Of a DNA stretch of 64,000 nt, positions 47,601-59,900 are shown piece by piece. The notes under the pieces were generated by a model, which saw only the letters and a list, made by a program, of their open reading frames with translations, had not been told where the DNA came from and ran no database searches. The position numbers and the translations under genes are program-made. This stretch comes from Apricaphanius iberus. Taxonomy: Eukaryota; Chordata; Actinopteri; Cyprinodontiformes; Aphaniidae. How positions within the stretch are numbered: position 1 is the stretch's first letter; the number at the start of each line of letters is the position of its first letter. The stretch covers positions 2,162,501 through 2,226,500 of the forward strand of contig JAPXFQ010000184.1 of NCBI GenBank assembly GCA_028564705.1. The letters are read 5' to 3'.

Positions 47601-50600
47601 TAGCTCCAGGTGGTTCTGACTGCACCAGAGGACCAGCTGTTCCACCTCCCTTCTGTATGCAGACTCGTCGCCGTCACGGATGAGTCCAATGACGGTGGTG
47701 TCATCTGCAAACTTCAGGAGTTTCACAGAAGGGTCTCTTGACGTGCAATCAGTGGTGTAAAGGGAGAAAAGCAGTGGGGAGAGAACACATCCCTGGGGGG
47801 CGCCGATGCTGAGGGACCGGGTGCTGGATATGAAGTTACCCAGTTTCACCTGCTGCCTCCTGTCAGTCAGGAAACTGGTAATCCACTGACAGGTGGAGGG
47901 AGGCACGGTGAGCTGGGACAGTTTTTGGTGGAGGAGCTCTGGGACGATGGTGTTGAATGCAGAGCTGAAGTCCACAAACAGGACCCGAGCGTAGGTACCT
48001 GCAGAGTCTAGGTGTTGCAGGATGTAGTGTAGAGCCATGTTGACTGCATCATCCACTGACCTGTTTGCTCTATAGGCGAACTGCAGGGGGTCTAGCAGGG
48101 GATCCGTGATTTCCTTCAGGTGGGACAGCACCAGTCGCTCAAAGGATTTCATGACCACAGATGTCAGGGCAACTGGTCTGTAGTCATTTAATCCTGTGAC
48201 AGGGGACTTCTTGGGAACCGGGATGATGGTGGAGCGTTTGAGGCAGGAGGGGACCTCACACAGCTCCAGGGAGTTATTGAAGATCTGAGTGAAGATGGGA
48301 GCCAGCTGGTCAGCACAGACTTTCAGACAGGACGGAGACACACCATCGGGTCCTGGAGCCTTCTTAATCCTCTGTTTCTGAAATAGCTGGCGCACATCCT
48401 GTTCACAGATCGTCAGCGCAGGCAGGGGATCAGGTATGGGGATGGTTTGGGGTGATGCTAGGCCTTTTGTGATGGAGATGGTGGGGGAGGTGGAAGGTGT
48501 GAAAGTTGTTTCAAACCTGGAGAAAAAGTCGTTGAGGTCCTCAGCCAGGCGGGGGCTCCCCACAGGGGATGGCAGTGTGACTAGTATAGCGCCCTAATTA
48601 GAGATGTAGGATTCCAAGGTTTCCTGCTCACAACCCAAAAAAGAAACTTATCAAGCCAATGAACAATAGGTCTTTTCCACAAACTTCTTTCAGTTTTCCT
48701 CCACTTAAAGTAAGGCATATTTATTATTTAATCCATATACTGTATGCATTTTCGTCGGCGAACGCATAAAAGCCTCATGATCTCTTACTTTGCTGACAGA
48801 GACCAAATAGAAGAAGCTACATCATCAGTAACAGCGTACCTGGATCCGCTATTGTTGTTTTTTCTGAAGAAAGGCGGAATGTGCAAGTCCAGAAAGGCCG
48901 TAGGCGGCTGGTAGTGACATGATCGTTTTCAAAAGTCCCCGACTTGAGTGTACATGACAACGAATCACACAGCGTTTTCAGATTTCTCCACTCTGGGAGC
49001 CGTTTTCGAAAAGATGCGTTTTTGACCCCCCGTCTCCCCGTTGTCGTGTAAACGAGAGGCCAAAACGCAGAGAAAAACCTCCGTTTTGCTGAAATACGTT
49101 GTCATGTAAACAGCCCCTCAATTGCAAGACGTGCAGAATTTGCGTCAATAGTTGCGATTGCTACATCGCACATTCCTGGAGGGACTGATAAACATAGAGT
49201 AATTTAAATAACTCACTGACTGTCTTCACCTCTAGCTGCTAGCTTAACTCCAAAATTATTTCTTTAATCGGCATAAGAAATATCTCCTTAATTTTTTCTT
49301 CTTCCCCAAACGTTGCAACCAAAAAACTGTGGGTAAAAAAAGAAGTAATTTTATGTTAATACTTTTTTTTTCAGCTTCCTTCACGATCCCTGATCTCATC
49401 ACGATTGGCTGTTCACCAACCCACTTTTATTATCTCCTATAAACCTGTAGGTCAGAGTACAGAGGTCACATAATACCAAAATATTCTTACTGGTAATGTG
49501 ACAAGCTGTTGGGGGCTTATGTTGGCCATTGGCCCAAAGGTGAAAAAAAAGCTCATGCCCTGTAAAAAGCTGATTAACAGAACATCTACATCTACATGTG
49601 TAATTATGTCATCAGTTAATTAGTTTGTTAAACTTGTCTGTGTGTTTCATTGTTATTTACTTTAGTTTATCAATCATTGACCCTCACCACTCCCTCTTCA
49701 TTTTCTGTTTGGCTGGGACACTAACACACCTCTGTGTCCGGTGTTAAAATGTCTGAGGGGTTGTGGGTGAGCGCATGTGGGTGATGATGGTGCTGAGTGT
49801 TAGTTTCTGTCCCTCAGATGGCTGTGAGGGTCAGTCCCTGCTGGCGGTGTCTCAGAGCGGCCTCTCCTTGTCACTCGCCTCCCTCTTCTCAGGTATATGC
49901 CGGCTGGGCTCGCCGGGCAAGGCAGCTTAACGCAACTCTTTACAGAGAGAGGAAGCTGGTGGCTCTGCTCCAAACTGAAAAAACAAACAAACTCTGCAAC
50001 ATCTTTGGAGTTGGTGTGAAAAGAACTCTTAGTACAATAGGTCAATACTGTACAGTGACTTTGAAAAGCATTCATACCCTTTGACATGTTGAAACCACAA
50101 ATTTATACCTAATTTATTTGTAATGGGATTTTATTCAATAGGCGATTAAAACATAATTGTAAATTGAAATTAGGACTGAACAATATTGGAAAAAAACTGA
50201 CACTGGCATTTTCTTTCAAACTTTGCGATATACATTTTAATATGGAAAAAATACGGTTACTCGAATTACTCTGCATTGATCTTACCTCATTTTGTGAATG
50301 TAGAAAGTGCATTTCTATGAATTTGAGAGTTATTCTCGGAAAATCAACGGTAATATCTGTCGCTTCTTTCTCATTTCTACTTCTGTCACTCTGTAACCTT
50401 CAACATTTGGAAATCCTAACATCTACTGACACAACTTCACCAACTTGCAATTTGCGTGGTGGAAATTAAGGGTCAAGTGAAGAAGCTCCGGCTACACTTG
50501 GAGGTAGTGAAGTAGACCAAGGTACTGATATTGCGATGCGCTCGTACTATACTGTAGAGCCAAAATTTAAATGAAAGTATCACATAAATGTTAATCAAAA

Positions 50601-53600
50601 TAAATAAAAGTGTGACATAATTTTGTGTTTTTTGTGTTTTAGCACCCCAGTGTCAATAGTTTGTACAAAAACCTTGGATTAATTACCATCTGAAGTCTTT
50701 GGGTTTTTGTCTCTTACATCTAAACTCAAGCTCAGATTTCAGTGACTCCTGTGGACACCAGTCTTCAAGTTTTGCCACAGATGCTTATTTAGACTTTAAT
50801 TCTAACACAACAACATGCGTTTGACCCAAACCGTTACAGCGTAGCTTTGGCTGTTCATTCTGGGTCGTCGTTCTTCTGTGGAAGGTGAAGCCTTCCTCCA
50901 GGGAAAAGTCTTGCAGAGTCTGAGAGGTTTTCTTCGAGCATGACCCTGCAGTGGCTCCAACCTTCTTCCCATCAGCTCAGACCAGCTTCTCTGTTCCTGC
51001 TTGAGAGCGTACCCACAGCATGATGCTGCCACCAACGTCTTTTTGTGTTGGGAATAGTGTTCAGGGGGGGCAGTGCAGTGCATCTTTGCTGTGTGTGTGG
51101 TTGTAAGAAAATATAGATTACGCCGATATGCCGCAATATTTTATGTAACAATATTGCAACGATATTCAAAATTAACGTATCTATTTTGATTTTATTCTTT
51201 AGAATGACAGTTTTTGTTGTGAAATGAAAAGTGTGACTGCTAGTTGGTGGCTTTTTTCCTCCTCCTTCATTGCAGTGGATCAACTGGATTTAGTAATAAA
51301 ACTAGATGTGTTATAGATGAACCAGGTTGGCAGTGTTAAGAATGCTGCTACAGATTTAAAAAAAAAAATTTCTACAGTGAAATTCAGTTTTCAAAATTTT
51401 TATATATGATAATGTTGCATCCTCCCTCTGTATTGTCATTCTTTTTGCATCACCAGAATCGTGCCAGTACACCTCCTTTGCTGTGTGCATGACACAAACT
51501 CTGTATGATTTATCTTCAGCTGCACTAATTTGTATTCTTGTTTAAAACGTATGGAAGTTTGTGGTTTGCAGCATGAGAATATATAAAAATGTTTGAGCGG
51601 GATGAATTGTTTTCAAAGCCACTATAAATTCATCAGACATAATACTATTGGGATATTATAATTAGGATTTATTGTCTGCTAGGTTTGTAGTTTGGTTTCA
51701 CTTTTGTTTAGCTTATTCTATAAAAGTTCTATTATAAGTGGATGAAAACCACAAATCTTAATGGAATTTGATTTAGAATGACCCTTATTTGTTTTATGGA
51801 AAGAATTATCAGCGTCACAAGTAATTAGGTTTTATCATTTGGCTTCAAATTCTGACATGTAATGTAAAAAACAGAAAAATCTGAACCTCTGCAACGTCCA
51901 AGCCATTAATATCATGAGTACATAGATGGTTTTGTTGTTTCTCTCTAAAAGTAGCTATTGTGAGATTAATTGCTTCATAACTCTTATAAAGTCCTATTTT
52001 TCTAAAGAAATGATCCAGTTAATTAAAACTGCTGCCCTCAACCTTTGGTTTGGAGATGAGCCAGCTGCCTCCTCATCTGAGTTGAACTGTGTGCTTGTTA
52101 CTCCGCTGCTTTGAAGCTTTGGTGGTGCAGGAAGACAGATGTGCCTGTACCTGTTTTAAAGCTACGGGAGGAGATGAGTTAATCGAGTGGCGTCACACTG
52201 TTGCTGTGGGTTCATCCATTATCATAATCCATCCATTTCATTATTTCATGTTTTATGATTTTATAATTTTTCTTGTGTACATTTTCTTGCACATTGTTAC
52301 TTTTCGTTCACTGAAAGTAATTACTGTGCCTGGTATGTACTGTGCTTTAATAACTGAGATGGGAAGCAACATAGTAGGTGTTGCCTGTAAAAAGTAAAAG
52401 CTACAATTATTTTCTGCTTCATCCAATGCAAAACGTCCTGTTGAACCTGGAAACGGGTTAATCCCTCAACTAAATGTTACAAATTTCTCAAATAAAATCT
52501 CAACTTCTTTAACTGTCCTCTGATTGGACCTCACTCCTCTTTGTGCCACAGATTAAAATCATCATGTCACGTTTCAGTTACCAATTTCCCTGAACAATCA
52601 GTGCAAACAGCGCCGTGCTATTACGCCACTTCATCCAAATCAGATTCTTTGTCTTGTAATGCAAATGTTTTTTTGTTTGTTTTTTTCTGTACAGTTTTCT
52701 ATTCACCTTAAGAAGCCTTTTCATTACTGAGTTTCGCTGCTGAGAACATTTCTTATAACCGGCAAAGACTCTGAGCGTAATCTGTGTTACGTGACAAACT
52801 GAGATGTTGACCCTGCGATGAAGAGAAACTGATATGAGATCCCTGCAGGCGTTCTCCTGTTCTGCCAAACCTGTTCTGCTTATTTACTCCCTTAGAAAAA
52901 TCTGACAAACTTCTGCTTCATCTCCCTTGCTGAGTTGTAGCCGTTTTTTTTTTTTTTTTTTTTTTTTAGCAATTAGATATTTTGAAAGTACAATATATTA
53001 AGAACATTTAACTCTCTAATGGCATTTAACACTTTTTGTTGTAGCAAATTCTTTTTTTAAATTCTAACCTTTCCTTTTGTTCTCTTTATGCAATTTATTT
53101 TTCTTCCATTTGCAGCTTTAAGGTTTTTTGTTTTTTAAATCACATTACTTCTTTCAGTACTTTAGCATACAACAACCTCCACGATTATTTGCACCTCAGG
53201 TAGAGATCTGTGCGAGAGTCTTAGGATAAATGGTTGATATGGAGACTATTTTCTTTACTTCCAGTGGTGGCAAGATAGAGGTCTTTATTCAATCTTGTTT
53301 TTCACAGTTATAGTTGTTTCATCACTCCTACTGTAGATATAAGCAGATATAGATGATAAACTTTTCTCTTGTAGCCATTTATTAACTAATTAAACAACAC
53401 ATTTGTCACTTAAATGACATGATCAATTGTCTTTCCCATTTCAGAGTGAAAAAAGGACATAGGAAATCACTATTTAATTTTTTTTAAACAAACTGATCAC
53501 TTTTATTTTAAATTTTACTTCAAGATTAACCAATTTATTATTGTTTGTTCGACTAATTGTGACACTAATCATCTGTTAATTTTTAAATTAATTATCCTGC

Positions 53601-53958
53601 CATGAAATCTGAATTTATTTTAGGACTTTTAATTGATCTCTGCCAGTGGTGCCAACAAAGTGAGACACTGTAGTTATTCAGGTGGACGACGCCTGTAAAC
53701 CTCTGCTACCCTCTGAATAATCCTCTTTTATCGCCTTGTTTTCCAGATGCAGATATAAAGCGCAGCGTGTGCTCCAGCGGCAGGTCCTTCCTTAGCTCAG
53801 AATCCATGTGAGTTAGATTCATGTAGATTATCTCAATTTTACAACTGCATGATTTGAATCATCACTAAAATCCACTGGTAGTTTTTTTTTGTTTAATTCT
53901 TTATTTTTCCCTCTGGTATTACAGATGTGTGTTAAACTGTCTGTCATCTTTCAAAGAG

Positions 53959-53995
<37 letters not shown>

Positions 53996-56900
53996 TGTTT
54001 TTTTTTGCTGTTGTATTTTTTTTTTTTAGCTCTCCCTCCTTCCTCCAGTCTAACTCGGCTGAATCAGTAGCCATGGGTTTACTCAGGCAGTTTGAGGGTA
54101 TGCAGCTTCCTGCAGCTTCAGAGCTTGACTGGCTGGTCCCAGAACACGATGCTCCACAAAAGGTGCTACATCTCATTGTTGTCTGAACTAAAACACGATT
54201 CTCTCCCATAAGGCTTTTATTTTTAAGCTATAAAATCTGCTGCCAGTGTTTTGTAGATGTTTTCTAAAGCGATGGCGCATCCTTAAGCTTTAATCTCGTT
54301 GCCTACCAGCTGCTGCCCATTCCCGACTCTCTGCCCATCTCTCCTGATGACGGCGAGCACGCAGACATCTACAAGTTGAGGATTCGAGTTCGTGGCAACC
54401 TGGAGTGGGCGCCACCAAGACCGCAGATCATCTTCAACATCCATCCTGCTCCAAAGTCAGTAAATTGAAGCTCTTCTTTAAATATAGCTGCGTTTACATG
54501 TGCAAAATGTCTAGACAGTAATCTGAATTGCATGTTTATATGAAGGATTTTTATTCTGATCAGGCTTTTAATCCGATTACTTATGTCCATGTAAACGCAA
54601 CTATTGCTACCTTTCTCAGTCCGTTGTTTTATTCATTATCTTCATGTAGTTTCTTTATTTTGTCCCCTAAAATAACGGTAAAGGTGTTAATGGATTATTT
54701 TTTTGCCAATTTGGAGAAGTTCAAAGTGACCAAAACATTTTGGCTATTTATGTGACTAAATGTCAGTGTTGTTTTTGTTTCTCTTCAGGAGGAAGGTCAT
54801 TGTTGCCAAGCAGAACTACCGCTGTGCTGGCTGCGGTACCCGAATTGACCCGGGTATGACATACAGTCACAGTAATGCTAAGGCAAAACTGTAAATGGTT
54901 AAAAGGCTTGTTTTTGAATTGGTAGTTAGCTTTTCACCAACAACATTGGTCAGATTCACTATAGGTTTGTGCTTGTTAAAACATGTGCAAACCTTAAAGC
55001 GGATGCAAAATCATGCAGCGGGTGATTTACCAAGCAGGTGGAGTGAGAACTATGCCTGTTAAACGGAGAGCAAGATGTGTACAATCCACTTGGTGCTTAT
55101 GCCCTTGATGAATATGCAATGTTGGCATTTCTGTCAAAATATTGGGAAAGCATCCAAACAATGTGGGCTTTTTTTCACACGCAGCGTAATTTATCAAACA
55201 TGAACGTGTTTCTTGCATTCTGTTTTATCGACTCTGAAAGACATGTCTTCTCTTTGCGCCATCGCCATTTCAACATACATTTATTACTGTGAAACAAATA
55301 CAGAAATCATTCACACACATTCTAACCTAATAGTATTTAACACTCGAATTAATTTACACATAGTATGGACTTTTTTTTTTCTTTTTTTACCCAAAGAAGC
55401 CTCAATAATCCTAATCGCCTATTCCTCGCTGTGGCGCAGTTGGCACAAGTAGGCTTGCACACTGAACAGAGCATGCAAAGGCCTCATTTAAGATCTAGAT
55501 CACACGCAAATGAAGGACAACCACTGGCTCCAAATTGTTTGTGGTGGACGTAATTTTGCGCTCTTTATTTGTGATATTAATAAATCAGGCCCCAAGTCTT
55601 CACTAAAGTCCTACATTATAAATACAGTAACTGACTGTTGCTTTATTTAAAAAAAATTTCCCCTTTTTTTAAAAATTGTTTTTATACATCATCTTCTGCC
55701 CTCATCTCAGACTACATAAAGCGGCTGCGTTACTGCGAGTACCTCGGCCGTTACTTCTGCCAGTGCTGCCACGAGAATGCCCAGGCGATTGTTCCCGGCA
55801 GAGTGCTCAGGAAGTGGGACTTCGGCAAATACTACGTCAGCAACTTTGCCCGGGACCTGTTGAGCAAGATTGCCGGAGACCCTCTGTTCAACCCGAGTGA
55901 CATCAACAGTGGCTTGTACAAGAAGGTCAAATCCCTGGAGTCTGTCAGGGTGAGTTAAGAGGCGAGATGGAAACGGAAACATTTTCCAGACTCAAATTGA
56001 TACGTATTCAGTTACAGGAGACAAACACCCTGGAGGGATGATTTTTACATCTCTAAAGTGTAAAATGGCAAGCTTGTGACCTGCTGCTGTTTTTTGAGTA
56101 AGAAGTTGTAATCAATGGAGACATTCAGCATTCATCAGCGGCAGTTAACGTGATGCTGAAAAAGTCTCCTAATGCTGCAGTGCTGCTTCAGTAGCGCCCA
56201 GTATTACAGGGCTGCAGTTTAAGTTAAAACTTTGGTTAGAAACCAGATTTGAATCTTTTTCACAAAGTTTGATAGAAAAGAGTCTTCCCAAAGGATGTTA
56301 ATTTTTATGCCTCCAATTAGTAGTGGGCAATATAAAATGTATAAGGTAGAAATTATATAAATTTAGCAAAAGTATAGATTTGGACTATACTGCAATTATG
56401 AATTTTGATGATGTGAGATACTCAAGGATACTGATGTACAGTGTTAGTCTTCACACTAGATATTCAAAGTTTAAAATTAGTTGTTTTTCCATGTAATAGA
56501 AAACAAACCTGTTGAACTTTAAGCATTTTTAATAATTATTTATGGTGGGCATAGAGACATTTTTAAAATCTTCATTAATCTCACTGTAATCTTGGAATTA
56601 ATCTAGATTAAACTGGTTTATTTGAAATCTGCCAAAGGCATTCAGAAAACGTGTGCTACCCAAAAAATGACTAAAGTAAGTCTATGAGAATGGGTTTCTC
56701 TAGCCAGGTTGTGCATTAGACCAGGGCAGTGTTTCCCTTTAACATAGGCGTTACCATGGCGCTCCAGCACGCCACAAATTCTAGCACCACAGCTACAAAA
56801 TGCAAACCTGTAGGATCCGTAGTTTGCGTAGCAACATCTACATACACCGGTACGACTCGCTACTCTACGGGAAAAAAAAAAAGCTGTGCGGACATGTGAG

Positions 56901-59900
56901 GTCTTGCCTATATGTCCAGTACACACCTCTGAAAACATGATGTAGCAGCACAGTGAAGCCGTTTCAGCCAATCATTATAGAAAAACTGAGAATAATGAGT
57001 CTAACGAAGGTAGCTTCTGTAACCCCGCCCCCCCACGCACAGTTCCTCCTGCCGCCTGTCTTGGTCTGCTTCCCTCCATCGTGCGTTCTTCACTCGCAGC
57101 ACCTGGCGCAATAACACAAACTGCGTTTGTGTGTCGCAGACTTGCTGCTTCTTAAAAATACATTTTCCCTTCAGCAATCACGAAGGCTTTGATGACTTTC
57201 ACCTTCATATTTGAGCGCGGATGTATATCTGGATGCAGCAAAGCTTGCATGATATAGACCCAGCTGGCACCGCAACTTTGAGAACAGATTTTATTTGATT
57301 TAAAATATCTTCATCTTTATTTTGTAAAAATCTCTCTGTTGCATTATGTTGGAATTAAAAAAAAATACTTTTTTAAATGCGTTTTTCGTTCTGGCATTCT
57401 CACCCTTTTTGAAGTCATTCTGCTGCAATGTATCTGGAAAGTGAGAATTTTCATGTCATTTTGACATATATATATAAAGAAAAAAATAATATACCGCGAT
57501 ACATATCCTTACCACACATGCTTTAGATTATGCTGCAATATAAATTTGAGAGCATATTGCCCAGCCCTACCTACAATAATGTCCTTATACCCAAGATTTT
57601 GGTTATTTTTTTATCCTTAAGTAAATGTATTCTGCATCAAGACAAATGTATACAGCTCAGCACCCAAATTATATATAATAATGACGGTGTCATTAAAAAT
57701 AAATGACTCTAAAATAAAAAGAAGTGCTCAAAAACTGTTCCATAAATACGTGATAAAATATGCACTAAAAAGAAACATTAAAGAAGATTTTTTTTTCCCC
57801 CTTTCAGGTTGTAAGGCTGCAGCTGTTTCACATGAAAAATCTCCTCAAGACCTGTCGCTTTGCCAGAGAGTAAGCTTCTCCGTTTAGATCTAGCGAAACC
57901 TCTATGGGATGGAAGAAGCTGGAAAACATCATATATTTTCCTTCTCTTTCTTCCTTTTAGGGTGCTTGACCAGTTCGACAGCCTACCAGGTCACCTGACT
58001 GAGGACCTTCATCTCTTCTCGCTCAACGATCTCACTGCTGTTCGCAATGGAGAACTGGCTCCTCGGATGAAAGAGCTGCTTAAGCTTGGTACCCTGCATG
58101 TAGCCGGCTGCATGGTAAGATGGCTAGCAACTAGTTGTCTTCACATAGTAGGGAACCTCTCAGAGTTGATTTAAATCAGGAAAATGGGATAATTTCAACC
58201 AATATTTCTGTTTTTTCTGCTTTCTTTCCCCCCCCAGCTGTGTCAGGCAAAGGGCTTTGTGTGCGAGTTCTGCGGCAACGGCAAAGACATCATCTTCCCC
58301 TTCCAGCTGAGCAAGTGCCAGCGCTGCGAAGGTGAGCCCCCGAGAGCCCAGTCCTCCCGCATTTCCTTGCAATTAAACTGGAGAGACTGGAAGTTCCCGA
58401 TGTCCCGCAGACTGGCGAGAGCCCTTTCTAGAGACAGGAAGGAAGGGGAAGGTGGGGAGGAGGACTTGCAGTTTGAGATAGAGAATGAGAAGCTGGAAGA
58501 TGGAGGAAATGAAGAGTGGGAGGAGTCTAGGGAATCATCTGATGGAGGGGGGACTCTTCAGCCTCTTAGTTCTGTGAAAACCCTTAACACAGTTCTATTG
58601 AAAACAGGAGATGAGGAGCAACAGAGGATGACAGGGAAGGAAGAGGAACAGGCAGGAAGGGAAAAAGTTAATTTGTTTAAGGCTCTACAAATAGACAGAA
58701 TAAAGCAAAGCATCTCAACGAGAGACAGAAGTGATAATGAAACATCTAGCAGCCTTGAGAGTTTGGATGAAGCAGGACAAGAGGGGAAAGGGCGTAGGGT
58801 GGTATCAGCGTTAACAGTTTTTCACTGTTTCTCACCGTCTCTCACTGACAAGAGTTTGTCAGTGAGAGACGGTGAGGACGAACAAGACACAGAATCAAAA
58901 GAGGAAGATGGAAATGCAGAGCACATAAAAAAATCACTGGTGAAAACAGAGGAGGAAGAGAAATCTCAGAAAGACACAGATGAAGTTATAACTGAAAAAT
59001 TCTCGGCTTTAACACGGCTAAAACCACATCAGCTAAGGAGCGTCTTCTCCAAAAGAAAAAGCAAGGAAGAGAGGGAAGGAGCGGGTGGGATGGTCAGTAC
59101 TGAGGGGGTGGAGGAAGAACGAGGCGGTGCAGCAGATAGCGTAGAGACTAAGTGGAGAAATCGAAAAACCCGCAAAGCCAGGAGAGTAACCAGAGGCAGG
59201 AAGAGGAGGGTGAGCGGAGGAGAGGATGGGACGACGACTGAGGAGAACAGAGGGAGTGGAGATAAAGACGATTGTTCTGAAGGAATTGGAGGACAGGAGT
59301 AGAAGTTGAGGAATATTTCTGTATCAGTAAAGAGTAATGAAGCCTGTGTCTATAAATTAGACAGGACTGTTTCACTATATAACTGCAAGGGCTAAAATTG
59401 GATGCAAAACAGTTTTTAAGATTTTTTTTTTAGGTAAGATTTTATATTCGTTCTATATTCAATGCTAATTTTATATTATCTCCTTTTTTTTCAAAATGTA
59501 AATTAGCAGATTATGGTTATTTCCATAAATTATTGTAACACCTGGAAATAGAAGCATCTTTATTTTTTTATTTTAATACAAGGATTTTGATAAGAATATT
59601 GAACTATTTGCCTGTCAATGCCGCTTCATGCGGTCTATATTGGGGAAAATGGTGTAAGTGGGTCTGAAAAAAAGCTTCTCACCAAGAGATGTCCCTTTGT
59701 AAGATTTTTTTTAATTTATTGTCTAAATGTAGATCAGAGTGATTCAAGCTAATGTATTATCCCACCCCACTACTTTTTTATATTTATAACTCAGTAGCTT
59801 TAAAATGCAGTAAAACAGCAAACTAGTTTCAATCAGTAGTCCAAGATCTCTCTCCTCAATGTTCTGCATGGCACTATGTTTTGTTCAGCGGTGACAGAAT

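Larger units (their letters stand above)
46676..49130. mobile_element. hAT-like MITE interrupted by a LINE, in rubcn intron
   Basis: The outer parts carry repeated words of a fish element with ends near CACACGACAAGG (left) and, reversed on the right, GTTTACATGACAACGT; internal GTTTACACGA and TCGTGTAAACGA words recur. The L2-type LINE at about 46780-48590 splits it. Exact ends and target duplication were not resolved. Confidence 0.5.
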
